Counted from the stretch's first letter, positions 16,249-24,336 are shown. The stretch: 36,001 nucleotides of DNA from Pseudodesulfovibrio sp. S3 (GCF_004025585.1 NZ_QTZO01000023.1:1-36001), one strand, 5' to 3'. Translations and numbers: made by a program. The notes: generated from the letters alone by a model not told the origin.

Positions 16249-16344
16249 TGAGCGCTCATGTGGGTTGGTTGTCTACGGCCTCGGCACCGAATACTGAATC
16301 TATGATGTTTCGGCCCGGTTGTCACCAATGGATTGTGCCGGGCA

Positions 16345-16374
16345 GAAAAAGGGCGGTCCAGCAAGGGACCGCCC
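16345..16374 (-). terminator. Terminator after the heme-binding beta-propeller gene
   Basis: On the minus strand, GGGCGGTCC and GGACCGCCC form a stem with a 6-nt loop, followed by TTTTTC. It lies 30 nt after the stop codon at 16404 and upstream of the Lon-like gene. Confidence 0.9.
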
Positions 16375-16403
16375 ACGGTTTCGGTTCCCTTGAAAGATGT
16401 TGC

Positions 16404-18044
16404 TTATCTGCCGTCTGTGGCCATGGATTCGCCAGCGGCCCCTTCCGGGTCGGCGAGTTCCATGGTCCGTGGGTACAGGTTTTTCGTCGGGACGAACTCC
16501 GGCACCATAGCCGCCAATTCAGGGTGGCTGAATCGGAACAGGCGCAGGGCCGGGCTGGATTGCCCGGTTTCGTCGATGTGAGTGATGAAGATTTCGGTGT
16601 AGGGCGAATTGCCCTTGGAGGCAAAGGCGAGCCAGCGGGAGTTGGGCGACCAGCTGTGCCAGGAGTTCATCAACCCCATGTTGGCCCGGAGCACGCGAGC
16701 TTCGCCGCCTTCGGCCGGGGTTATGACCAGCCTGCTGTCCGGCTGGAGTACCAGTCCTGTCTCGCATTGGGTGAAGATCAGCCATTTGCCGTCGGGTGAA
16801 TACTTGGGGAAGAAGTTGGACATGCCGTTGTCCGAGGCCCCGGCGATGGGCGTTGACTGGCCTCCGTGCCCGTTGTTGAAGGGCACCGAGTAGAGGCTGA
16901 ACTGAATGGGGTATTTCTTGTTGACGTCAAGGATGGTTTGGGTGGGGTCCTCGCGCTTGAGGTCTCCGGCCTTGATGGCGGCGAGTATTTCCGGTTTGAC
17001 CATGGCCCGGGCATAGGCCACCCGGCTGCCGTCGGCAGTGAAGGCCGGGTTGGTCTGGATCAGGCTGAGGTCATCGGCTCCGGGCAACGGTGTTACGGTT
17101 TTTCGTTCCCTGTCGTACAGGGCGATCTGTCCGGTGGCAGGATAGAACATCTGCGAAAAGTACAAATCATCGAGCATGACAAAGGCCGAGGATTCACCAA
17201 CCGTTGAGGCGGCGTATTTTCCGTCCGGCGAGAAGGTGGTGAACAGGCCCATGCTGTACTTCGAGGGCTTGGGCGCCTTGTAGGCGTTCCAGGAAATGAT
17301 GTCGTTGTCGGTGATAGTTACGGTCCTTTCCATGCCCATCAGGGCGTATCCGCCCTTGTCCCCCTTGTAGTCCATGTCCATGCCGTAGGTCTTTCCGTCC
17401 GGGGAATAGGCGTGGCAGTTGAAACAGATGGGCTGGTCCTGCAGGACCACGTGCGGTTTGCCGTAGGAGCCGACATCGCCCACCACCATCTGGCTGTCGT
17501 GGGGAGCGTCCTTGGCCTTGCGGAAAGGCAGTCGTTTTCTGAGAAAGCCCAGTGGCACGCCCACAGGGTCCTCGGATATGGCAAAGGAGGTTTCCCCCCG
17601 GCCGGTCAATGTCGATGCGGAGTCGATGCCCGACACGGTTACCCTGATGGTCCGGTGGCCCGCAGCGGCCTTGATCCGTTCCCACATGGTTTGGTCGGGA
17701 ATCCAGTACGGCGTATCCATGACCCCCTGGCACACGGGAGCGCCGTCCACGGACAGGGTGATGAGCCATGCCGGGGCGTCGTCCTGCCATCGGAAGAAGG
17801 GTGAGGCCGCGTCACTCGGGACCAGGGCGCCGTCAGCGGGTTCGAGTATGGTGAGGGAGGCTGGGGCGGGAATCTTCCGGGTGAGTGAGTCGATCCAGGC
17901 TGACAGATCCATTCCTTGCGGCAGGGTGAGCTCCGGCGAGCGGAAAAGCGGGTAGGCCGCGGCCGGTCTGACAACCGTCAGGCACGGGATCAGAAGGAAG
18001 AAGAGCAGGACCGGAAGCCGGAGATGCATCAGCCGTGATGTCAT
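16404..18044 (-). CDS. Secreted TolB/PD40-like beta-propeller protein with one c-type heme motif
   Basis: This 546-residue protein has a Sec signal peptide (positive start, hydrophobic core 9-24, likely cleavage after Ala-Ala-Ala at about residue 30). Repeated blades of the PD40/WD40-like type are recognisable as FSPDGKYAAS, FTADGSRVAYA, YSPDGKWLIFT and WSPNSRWLAFAS. A single CxxCH motif (CFNCH, residues 207-211) sits inside a blade-like segment followed by AYSPDGKTY, so one heme c could be attached in the periplasm. The function is unknown; electron transfer or sensing is possible. The start is the ATG at 18044, with AGGTGA 5 nt upstream. It stands alone between flagellar and protease genes, with its own putative promoter (18074-18101) and terminator. 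Confidence 0.8.
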   Translation of the reverse strand: MTSRLMHLRLPVLLFFLLIPCLTVVRPAAAYPLFRSPELTLPQGMDLSAWIDSLTRKIPAPASLTILEPADGALVPSDAASPFFRWQDDAPAWLITLSVDGAPVCQGVMDTPYWIPDQTMWERIKAAAGHRTIRVTVSGIDSASTLTGRGETSFAISEDPVGVPLGFLRKRLPFRKAKDAPHDSQMVVGDVGSYGKPHVVLQDQPICFNCHAYSPDGKTYGMDMDYKGDKGGYALMGMERTVTITDNDIISWNAYKAPKPSKYSMGLFTTFSPDGKYAASTVGESSAFVMLDDLYFSQMFYPATGQIALYDRERKTVTPLPGADDLSLIQTNPAFTADGSRVAYARAMVKPEILAAIKAGDLKREDPTQTILDVNKKYPIQFSLYSVPFNNGHGGQSTPIAGASDNGMSNFFPKYSPDGKWLIFTQCETGLVLQPDSRLVITPAEGGEARVLRANMGLMNSWHSWSPNSRWLAFASKGNSPYTEIFITHIDETGQSSPALRLFRFSHPELAAMVPEFVPTKNLYPRTMELADPEGAAGESMATDGR

Positions 18045-18065
18045 GCCGTCACCTGGTTTGAACAA

Positions 18066-18103
18066 GGTTAATGTTTATAAGGATACATTTAAAAACATTA
18101 ACC
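18066..18103 (-). promoter_or_regulatory. Putative promoter overlapped by an 11-bp inverted repeat
   Basis: GGTTAATGTTT (18066-18076) and its exact complement AAACATTAACC (18093-18103) are separated by 16 bp. On the minus strand a TATAAA -10 (18079-18074) lies 16 bp from a weak TTAATG -35 (18101-18096). Both boxes fall inside the two arms. The predicted RNA would start about 20 nt before the ATG at 18044. This is the expected layout of an operator-controlled promoter, but no regulator is identified. Confidence 0.5.
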
Positions 18104-18179
18104 CGCTGTCGGGCCGATGGCAAGAAATTAGCTGGCCCCACTAAGGAGAGGCGTAGAAAGGAATGGCGCTGTAACGCGG

Positions 18180-18449
18180 CTATTTGATGTAATTGGGCAG
18201 GTTGAGGAAGAGGTTCGTTGTGTAGGACATCATTTTGTCCATGATCCATGGAAAGGCGATGAGCAGGGCCAGGAATATGGCGATGATCTTCGGGACCATG
18301 GTCAGGGTCATTTCCTGAATCTGGGTGGCTGCCTGGATAATGGAGATGAAGATGCCCACCACCATGCCGATGCCGAGCATGGGCAGGGAGATGATCAGGG
18401 TCATCTCGATGGCCTGTCTGGCGAAACCGACGACAAATTCAGGTGTCAT
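18180..18449 (-). CDS. fliQ: Flagellar biosynthesis protein FliQ
   Basis: This 89-residue protein has two transmembrane segments, the usual FliQ length and layout (MTPEFVVGFARQAIEMTL start; GIFISIIQAATQIQEMTLTMVPKI in the middle). With FliP and FliR it forms the helical export gate of the flagellar type III system. It lies 35 nt after fliP and is the last flagellar gene here. fliR, which often follows, is absent, and the next gene is unrelated. Confidence 0.95.
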   Translation of the reverse strand: MTPEFVVGFARQAIEMTLIISLPMLGIGMVVGIFISIIQAATQIQEMTLTMVPKIIAIFLALLIAFPWIMDKMMSYTTNLFLNLPNYIK

Positions 18450-18484
18450 GACGCACTACTCCCCGGGTAACACTGTGTGTTTGG

Positions 18485-19252
18485 TCACTGGAACGTGTTG
18501 ACCAGCGAACCCACGAGCAGGTTCCAGCCGTCAATCAGGATGAACAGCAGAATCTTGAACGGCAGCGAGATCATGACCGGCGGGAGCATCATCATGCCCA
18601 TGGCCAGCAGGATGGAGGCGACCACCATGTCAAGAATGAGGAACGGGATGTAGATGAGGAAACCGATGGTAAAGCCGGTTTTCAATTCGGAAATGGTGTA
18701 GGCGGCTATCAACATGATGGTCGGAACTTCTTCCTTGTTCTCGGGACGCGGCTCCTTGGTGATCGAATAGAAGATCGACAGGTCTTTTTCACGGGTGTGC
18801 TTGAACATGAACGCGCGGATGGGGACCTGTGCCCGGTCCAGCGCTTCAGTGAAATTGATGGTCTCGGCCATGTAGGGCTGCAGCGCGGTGTCGTTGATGC
18901 TTTTGCCCACCGGATACATGATGACCAGGGTCATGAATATGGCCAACCCGGCCAAAATCTGGTTGGGCGGCATCTGCTGGGTGCCCATGGCCTGCCGGAT
19001 GAAATGGAAGACGATGATGATCCGGGTGAACGAGGTCATGGTAAGCATGATCGCCGGGGCCATGGAAAGGATGGTCAGCAGGAACAGGATTTCCAGCAGG
19101 GTGGAAACCTCCTGCGGGTCGGCCTGGCCTGCGGCCAGTTCCATGGTCAGCTTGGGGATGACCGGACCCTGGGCATGGGCCAGCACCGGAAGAAACACTG
19201 CGGCGAGCGCGATCAGGAGAACCGTCAGCAGTCGATTTCCGTTACGTGTCAT
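18485..19252 (-). CDS. fliP: Flagellar biosynthesis protein FliP
   Basis: This 255-residue export-gate subunit has an N-terminal cleavable signal sequence (ending near AHAQG, about residue 29) and four membrane segments. Signature stretches are MTSFTRIIIVFHFIRQAMGTQQMPPNQILAGLA split over about residues 72-104, and FKTGFTIGFLIYIPFLILDMVVAS in related form (ELKTGFTIGF). The gene overlaps the end of fliO by 11 nt, indicating coupling. It is complete and of normal length. Confidence 0.96.
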   Translation of the reverse strand: MTRNGNRLLTVLLIALAAVFLPVLAHAQGPVIPKLTMELAAGQADPQEVSTLLEILFLLTILSMAPAIMLTMTSFTRIIIVFHFIRQAMGTQQMPPNQILAGLAIFMTLVIMYPVGKSINDTALQPYMAETINFTEALDRAQVPIRAFMFKHTREKDLSIFYSITKEPRPENKEEVPTIMLIAAYTISELKTGFTIGFLIYIPFLILDMVVASILLAMGMMMLPPVMISLPFKILLFILIDGWNLLVGSLVNTFQ

Positions 19253-19625
19253 CGCGTGCGCTCCTCTTCAGCAACGAGGCAAAGCTCCTGACGGGTGCGG
19301 GAGGTTCTTCGTCCGCGTCCGCTTGGGATTCCGAAAGCAGGGTGATATTGTCTTCGGTCACGCCGAGCAGCAGATCCTTGTCGCGGTATCGGATCACGGC
19401 CACGGACTGACGGTTGCCGAGCATGAGGCGGCTGAGCAGACGCGGTCCGCTGCGGCCGGAGGTCAGTGCGCCGGGAACGCCGAACCGTTTGAGCAGGTAG
19501 TATGCCAGAAAGATGACGCCGAGCAGCAGGAAAAGATATCCGGTCGTGGTCAGGATGGTGGTCCCCGAGTCCACTGCCGGAAGCTGCATGGGAGCAGCCG
19601 TCGTGCCTACCGTCGTGCTATCCAA
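19242..19625 (-). CDS. fliO: Flagellar biosynthesis protein FliO
   Basis: This is a 127-residue small membrane protein with a single hydrophobic segment (about residues 29-45, YLFLLLGVIFLAYYLL), then a basic cytoplasmic domain with LMLGNRQSVAVIRYRDKDLLLGVT, the typical FliO core. FliO assists assembly of the FliP-FliR export gate. It probably starts with TTG at 19625, overlapping the fliN stop by 8 nt. An ATG at 19589 is an alternative but would leave a very short N-terminus and has no ribosome binding site. Confidence 0.85.
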   Translation of the reverse strand: MDSTTVGTTAAPMQLPAVDSGTTILTTTGYLFLLLGVIFLAYYLLKRFGVPGALTSGRSGPRLLSRLMLGNRQSVAVIRYRDKDLLLGVTEDNITLLSESQADADEEPPAPVRSFASLLKRSARDDT

Positions 19626-20184
19626 GTTGCTTTACCCGCTCGATGGGACTGATGATGTCCGTCAGCCGGATACCGAATTTTTCGTTGATGACCACGGCTT
19701 CACCGCGGGCCACCAGCTTGCCGTTGACGTAGATTTCAAGCGGCTCACCGGCCAGTTTGTTCAGCTCGACGACCGAACCCTGGCCGAGCTGCAAAAGTTC
19801 GTTGATCAGGAGCTTGGTGCGGCCCAGCTCAGCCGAGACTTCCAGGGGGATGTCCAGGATGAAATCCAGATCGCGTTTGCCCGAAGAACTGCCAGCCTTG
19901 GCGTTCGGCCCCATGTCGGGAAGCTCGTAATCATGGGTCTGAGTGGAAAGGAACGCCTGTTCCTTTTCGTGCTTGATCTCGTCCTGCTCGGTATCGGCCA
20001 GGGCCGCAGCCCATTCGTCGGCCAGGGATTCGTCGTCGTGGCCCACGTCCGCAGTGCCCGCTTCCGAAGGATCGGTCACGTTTTCGAGACTCCCCAAGGG
20101 ATCATCGGAGTCGGTTCCCCCGTCGTCACCGTCCAACAGGGCATCGGCCCATTCCTGAGCAAGTTTATCTTGATCTTCAGCCAT
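19618..20184 (-). CDS. fliN: Flagellar motor switch protein FliN
   Basis: This is a 188-residue protein. The C-terminal SpoA/FliN domain (about residues 108-182) contains LDFILDIPLEVSAELGRTKLL, split by family convention, and GSVVELNKLAGEPLEIYVNGKLVARGEAV. FliN builds the lower C-ring of the motor and binds export components. The start is the ATG at 20184, with GAGGTGAG before it; 15 upstream residues of open frame were rejected. The N-terminal part is long, acidic and holds a duplicated motif: LAQEWADAL (8-16) and LADEWAAAL (54-62). The single form of this motif is common at FliN N-termini, so this looks like an internal duplication. No fliM lies beside it. Confidence 0.93.
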   Translation of the reverse strand: MAEDQDKLAQEWADALLDGDDGGTDSDDPLGSLENVTDPSEAGTADVGHDDESLADEWAAALADTEQDEIKHEKEQAFLSTQTHDYELPDMGPNAKAGSSSGKRDLDFILDIPLEVSAELGRTKLLINELLQLGQGSVVELNKLAGEPLEIYVNGKLVARGEAVVINEKFGIRLTDIISPIERVKQLG

Positions 20185-20222
20185 GTCGCTCACCTCGCGA
20201 AAAACGTTTGTAACCAGAGGGT

Positions 20223-20241
20223 CCGTCAAAAAAAATGACGG
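20223..20241 (-). other. Small hairpin between fliL and fliN
   Basis: CCGTCA (20223-20228) and TGACGG (20236-20241) enclose a seven-base A/T run. On the minus-strand mRNA the loop is U-rich. It may tune relative expression within the operon. It is too weak to call a terminator. Confidence 0.4.
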
Positions 20242-20268
20242 TCCGAAAAGGGATTTGCAAAAAGCGTG

Positions 20269-20769
20269 CTACTGGATGACCATCTCCGTGATGTAGACTC
20301 TGAGCACGCCGCCGTTCCCGATGATCTGGTTGAGCCTGTCCGCGATTTCCTGCTTGAGTTCCATTTTGGCTTTCATGGTGGAGAGGCCTTCGTAAGTCTT
20401 GCTTGAAAGGAGCAGGAGCAGGGTGTCTTTGACCTTGGCCTCATACTTGGCCAGGGCCGCCTCCGCTTCGGGATCGCGCACCTCGACCTCGATTCCGAGC
20501 TTCAGGTATCTGCGGCCCAGAGGGTCGGCCAGGTTGACCAGGAACAGGGGCAGAGGCACGAGTTTACCTTCCAGGTCCTCGGTGGGCTTGCTCGCATCGG
20601 TCGAAGCCGCGTCATTGGCGGCCGAGTCTTCTGCCGGAGCGGCAATGAACATGGTGTACCCGAAGTACCCGCCAACTCCGAGTACCACAAGCACCACGGC
20701 GATGATGATCCACTTGAGCATCCCGCCTTTCTTTTTCCCTTCTTCTTGCGTCAGAGCTTCTTCAGCCAT
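20269..20769 (-). CDS. fliL: Flagellar basal body-associated protein FliL
   Basis: This 166-residue single-pass inner-membrane protein has a short Glu/Lys-rich cytoplasmic tail, a transmembrane helix at about 19-42 (IIIAVVLVVLGVGGYFGY) and a periplasmic FliL domain with LADPLGRRYLKLGIEVEV, then the C-terminal VLRVYITEMVIQ. FliL associates with stators and supports torque. ATG 20769 was chosen because AAAGGTGG lies five bases upstream; an in-frame GTG at 20778 overlaps that site. The 76-bp AT-rich gap before it may hold an internal promoter, though no clean -35/-10 pair is visible. Confidence 0.93.
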   Translation of the reverse strand: MAEEALTQEEGKKKGGMLKWIIIAVVLVVLGVGGYFGYTMFIAAPAEDSAANDAASTDASKPTEDLEGKLVPLPLFLVNLADPLGRRYLKLGIEVEVRDPEAEAALAKYEAKVKDTLLLLLSSKTYEGLSTMKAKMELKQEIADRLNQIIGNGGVLRVYITEMVIQ

Positions 20770-20845
20770 GGCGGCCACCTTTCTTAATGTGTGTTGCTAT
20801 TTTTATATATCGTCAATCGGGTCAATTTTCCAGATAAAGTTTAGA

Positions 20846-21571
20846 CTACTGGTAGCCGCCGATGGGGCGAGCCGTCTTGAGCAGAATCTCCACCCGGCGG
20901 TTCTTGGGTGATGTTACCGGTCGGCCCAGGTCGTTGATCACCGGGAAGGCATTGCCGTAGGCGGACAGGGTGAACCGTTTGCTCGGAACGCCCAGGTCCA
21001 CCAGGAAGGCAAGCACGGTCAGTGCGCGGTCCCCGGACAGGGCGAGCGAGTTCTCGGCACCGTCGGACGCATCGGTGAAGCCCGCCACATTGATGGGGGC
21101 CTCGGTCTGGGTCATCATGGGCACGAGCCTGGACATGAGGAATTTCCCCTGCTCGGAGAGTTCGGAGCCGCCTGCATCGAACAGGATTTCATCGGTGAAG
21201 ACCAGGGCTACGCCGTCCTGTTTGGCCAGCACGTCGAGATTGTCGTCAAGGTCGGCTTTCTTGATCTCGTCGGGCAGGATGTCGTCAGGGAAGAGCAGGT
21301 CCTTGATTCGCTGTTGCTTGTCCAGGACTTCCCAGGGCTTTTCCATGAGTTCGACCACCATCCGTTCCTTGGCGTTGACTCTGCCTGAGCCGCGTCTTTC
21401 CAGCAGGCCGAGGTCCGCCGTGGTCAAGGTGACCGTGGTCAGGATGGCGTTGTCCATGGAGGCCATGGTCAGGAGCAGCACGAAAAAGGTGAGCAGCAGG
21501 GTCATCAGATCCGAAAAGGTGATCAGCCAGAGTGCCAGGGGCGGACATGGTGCTTCTTTCTTTTTAGCCAT
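20846..21571 (-). CDS. MotB-type stator protein with OmpA domain (second copy)
   Basis: This 241-residue protein has a short basic N-terminus and one transmembrane helix carrying the ion-binding Asp (Asp21 in LITFSDLMTLLLTFF), then a periplasmic linker and an OmpA-like peptidoglycan-binding domain (VAGFTDASDG, then SLALSGDRALTVLAFL and SPKNRRVEILL). It starts 2 nt after the first motB-like gene. Sequence differs clearly from that neighbour, so the pair is old. It could form mixed stators with the other MotB and MotA, or serve a different ion or load condition. It is complete and has the key Asp, so it should be functional. Confidence 0.88.
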   Translation of the reverse strand: MAKKKEAPCPPLALWLITFSDLMTLLLTFFVLLLTMASMDNAILTTVTLTTADLGLLERRGSGRVNAKERMVVELMEKPWEVLDKQQRIKDLLFPDDILPDEIKKADLDDNLDVLAKQDGVALVFTDEILFDAGGSELSEQGKFLMSRLVPMMTQTEAPINVAGFTDASDGAENSLALSGDRALTVLAFLVDLGVPSKRFTLSAYGNAFPVINDLGRPVTSPKNRRVEILLKTARPIGGYQ

Positions 21572-21573
21572 GG

Positions 21574-22395
21574 CTATTGCAGTTCCTTCGGCGTGGATAC
21601 GTCGAATTCGAAGCCGTCCACGGTCAGGGTGTCCTTGCGTTCCTTTTCCTGAGGCATGGTCTCGACGATCCGGTCGCCCAACCGGCTGGAGCGTTTGTCC
21701 AGCACGATGTCAACGCGGCGGTTGCGGCTGCGGTTCTCGGCCGTGTCGGGCGGATAGTGGGGCCGATATTTGCCGAAGGCCTCCATTCTGACCATGTCGG
21801 GACTCATGCCGTTGTCGAGCAGGTACTGATAGATGGTCAGGGTCCTGTTCAGGGATATCCGCCACGAAAGATCGGGGTTCTCTTCGTCGTTGCCCGGTTG
21901 GTAATTCAGGCCCAGCTCATCGCGCAGGTCCGAGGTGTGCCCGGCCAGGAGCAGGGGGTAGCGCACCTGCATGAGCAGGGGCAGGAATCGGTTCAGGGTT
22001 TCCAGGCCCTCGGCGCTCAGCGTGGTGCCGTCCGGCCCGAACAGGAGCCGGGCGTTGATGGAGAGAATCTGGACGAAGCGGCTGGAGCTGAAGTTGATGT
22101 CATCGTCCATGTTTTCCCATTTCAGGGACTGGAGCGGTTCCAGATCGCCGGTGTCGATGGGGCCGGGTTCAACGGTCTTTTTGGTGTCTTCCTTGGAAAA
22201 GACATCGTAGCTGGCCTGGTTGAAGCCGAAGGTGCCGATGATGGAGCCGAGCGCCACCAGCTTCCTGCGCTGGTCCACGGTGGACATGGAGACCAGGAGG
22301 ATGAAGAAGGTCAGCATGAGCGTCATGCAGTCCGCGAACGTGACCATCCAGAGAGGAATTTCTTCGCAGACTTGTTTTTTCTTCTTCTTGGCCAT
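21574..22395 (-). CDS. motB: MotB-type stator protein with OmpA domain (first copy)
   Basis: This 273-residue protein starts with a lysine-rich tail (MAKKKKKQ) and has a transmembrane helix with the ion-binding Asp22 in MVTFADCMTLMLTFFILL. A linker of about 100 residues leads to the OmpA-like domain (LLAGHTSDLRDE, then SLNRTLTIYQYLLDNG and ENRSRNRRVDIVLDKR). It anchors the stator to peptidoglycan and conducts ions together with MotA, which is encoded just upstream. The start is the ATG at 22395, after AGGGGGCG. Whether protons or sodium are used cannot be told from the sequence. Confidence 0.9.
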   Translation of the reverse strand: MAKKKKKQVCEEIPLWMVTFADCMTLMLTFFILLVSMSTVDQRRKLVALGSIIGTFGFNQASYDVFSKEDTKKTVEPGPIDTGDLEPLQSLKWENMDDDINFSSSRFVQILSINARLLFGPDGTTLSAEGLETLNRFLPLLMQVRYPLLLAGHTSDLRDELGLNYQPGNDEENPDLSWRISLNRTLTIYQYLLDNGMSPDMVRMEAFGKYRPHYPPDTAENRSRNRRVDIVLDKRSSRLGDRIVETMPQEKERKDTLTVDGFEFDVSTPKELQ

Positions 22396-22425
22396 GACGC
22401 GCCCCCTGGGGCCGGTCTGAAACGG

Positions 22426-23187
22426 TTAATCGGAAACGATCCTGTCCTTGGGGGGCAGGTAGCTGTTCAGCTTTTCCTCGATGATGCGCGGGTTTTCTCC
22501 CTTGGAGATGGACAGGATGCCTTCCATGATCATCTCCCGCAGCAGGACTTCTTCCTTGCTGCGCGCCTTGAGCTTGCCCGCCATGGGGAGGAGGACGAGG
22601 TTGGCGATGATGGCACCGTACAGGGTGGTCAGGAGGGCCACGGCCATGGCCGGGCCGATGGAGGACGGATCAGACATGGTCTGGAGCATCTGCACCAGGC
22701 CGATGACGGTGCCGATCATGCCCATGGCCGGGGCCAGGGTGCCCAGCGCGGACACCACGTCCGCGCCGGTCGCATGCCGTTCGGCGAGGTAGGAAATTTC
22801 GGTCTCCAGGATCTCCTGGATGGTCTGCGGTTCCAGTCCGTCCACGGTGAGTTGCAACCCTTTGCGCATGTAGTCGTCCTCGATCTCCTTGATCAGCGGC
22901 TCCAGGGAGAGGATGCCCTCACGGCGGGCGCGGTTGGCGTAGTCCTTGAACCGGTCAATGACCTCGGAGGGCGCGTCGAGACTGGTGAAAAAAGTGTTCT
23001 TGATGACGCCGATGACGCCGATGATGTAGTTCATGGGGTAGTTGACCAGCCCTGCACCGATGGTGCCGCCCACAACGATGAGCAGAGACGGCACGGAAAC
23101 GAAGATGATCAGGCTTGAGCCTGTCATGATCGCCGACAACACCAGGCCGAACGAGAGAACGATGCCGATTATGGTTCCCAGATCCAT
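22426..23187 (-). CDS. motA: Flagellar motor stator protein MotA
   Basis: This 253-residue inner-membrane protein has four transmembrane segments (about 5-25, 30-50, 150-170, 180-200) and a cytoplasmic loop with the charged stretch NRARREGILSLEPLIKEIED that contacts FliG. The ion-channel signature APAMGMIGTVIGLVQML and TTLYGAIIANLVLLP is present. It would form the 5:2 stator with a MotB-type partner. It starts 18 nt after yggS in the same direction and leads the flagellar genes. Length and motifs place it in the PomA/MotA group of about 250 residues. Confidence 0.95.
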   Translation of the reverse strand: MDLGTIIGIVLSFGLVLSAIMTGSSLIIFVSVPSLLIVVGGTIGAGLVNYPMNYIIGVIGVIKNTFFTSLDAPSEVIDRFKDYANRARREGILSLEPLIKEIEDDYMRKGLQLTVDGLEPQTIQEILETEISYLAERHATGADVVSALGTLAPAMGMIGTVIGLVQMLQTMSDPSSIGPAMAVALLTTLYGAIIANLVLLPMAGKLKARSKEEVLLREMIMEGILSISKGENPRIIEEKLNSYLPPKDRIVSD

Positions 23188-23205
23188 GCTTACTCTGCCT
23201 TCTTC

Positions 23206-23913
23206 TTATCCTCTCGGAGGTCTCACTCCGAAAATACGTGTTCCGATACGCACCAATGTCGCCCCTTCCAGTACGGCCGGGACAAAATCGCCGGTCATGC
23301 CCATGGAGAGGTGCGGCAATTTGGTGCCCAACTGTTTTTCCAACCCATCCTTCAGTTCCCGCAGGCGGGAAAAAACCGGTCGCGCGCGCTCAGGGTCGTC
23401 GAAAAAGGGCGGCATCGTCATCAATCCGACAAGGTGCACACCGTGCATTCCCATTATCTCATCGGCCAGTTGATGCAGGTTTTCCTCTGAAATTCCGGAC
23501 TTTTGAGCTTCCCCTGAGATATTCACCTGAATGAGGATGTCCTGAACCACATTGAGGCCTGCCGCCTTTTTATGCAATGCCTGGGCCAGGTTACGTGAAT
23601 CAACGCTGTGCACCAGCTCGAAATTTCCGGCCACGAACTTGGCCTTGTTCGACTGCAGGCCGCCGATGAAGTGCCAATTCACCTCCAGATCGGTCAGTTC
23701 CTCCTGCTTGCCCAGGGCCTCCTGTACATAGTTTTCCCCGAATTCCGTCTGTCCTGTTTCGGCCAGCGCGCGTATGTCCGAGGCCGGATGGAGTTTGGAC
23801 ACGGCCACTAGCGTCACCTCTTCGGGGTCGCGGCCTGCCCTGGCAGCGGCCTCGTCCAGCGCCGCTTTCAACTCAATCATTCTTTCGGCCAATTCCGTTT
23901 TTCTGTTGCTCAT
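23206..23913 (-). CDS. yggS: YggS-family pyridoxal phosphate homeostasis protein
   Basis: This 235-residue PLP-binding single-domain TIM-barrel protein has the PLP Lys in VAVSKLHPASDI. Other family marks are FGENYVQEA, WHFIGGLQSNKAKF, IQVNIS (with KSGI), LMTMPPFF, SMGMTGDF and GTRIFGVR. It buffers PLP and influences amino-acid metabolism rather than catalysing a known reaction. ATG 23913 gives the family's normal length; an in-frame ATG at 23946 would add 11 residues. It is first in the run that continues into motA. A weak promoter (TTGAGC, 16 bp, TAATTC) may lie about 40-70 bp upstream. Confidence 0.92.
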   Translation of the reverse strand: MSNRKTELAERMIELKAALDEAAARAGRDPEEVTLVAVSKLHPASDIRALAETGQTEFGENYVQEALGKQEELTDLEVNWHFIGGLQSNKAKFVAGNFELVHSVDSRNLAQALHKKAAGLNVVQDILIQVNISGEAQKSGISEENLHQLADEIMGMHGVHLVGLMTMPPFFDDPERARPVFSRLRELKDGLEKQLGTKLPHLSMGMTGDFVPAVLEGATLVRIGTRIFGVRPPRG

Positions 23914-24336
23914 TGCTTTTCTATAAATCCTGGCCGTTTGACTCATTGTTTCTTATCGGCCTGATCTTTAATTAGTTTAATGAATTAATGATGATTCTTT
24001 GTCGCTCAAATCATGTCATGTTGTATATCACGATTTGGCATGACGTAACCACCCGAATTTTCGCCCAAAGTGATTGCGCCGGAAAAATACAGTGTTATCC
24101 GAGTGTTAAATCTAGATTAAGTCTATAAATGATTCGGGGTGAGCCGGGATGAGGGTGATGGGGGGGGGCGTGGTCGGATCGGGCGGATCAGGTTTTGTGC
24201 TCCGCCCTGCCCGGTCCGGGCCGAAGGAAGGAGCGCGTTCCCAGTCGGGGAATCGTGCGCTCTTTTTCCTCCGGCCGGTGGATGCCGGGTGATTTCCCGG
24301 CTCCTTTTCAAGGGGCGGGGAGACGGAGAACGGCTG
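23914..24336. other. Intergenic region between yggS and the HD-domain gene
   Basis: These 423 bp hold no credible gene. The left part (about 23940-24130) is AT-rich and probably holds the minus-strand promoter for yggS and the flagellar run. A nine-G run lies near 24160. At 24231-24262, GAGCGC/GCGCTC with inner TTCCC/GGGAA form a hairpin followed on the plus strand by TTTTTCC. It may be a terminator, although no plus-strand gene precedes it. The HD-domain gene on the minus strand ends at 24337. Confidence 0.5.

Noticed and set aside
21577..23118. Open plus-strand frame of 513 codons
   Set aside because: It is antisense to motA and motB, whose motifs are intact. Composition is shadow-like.
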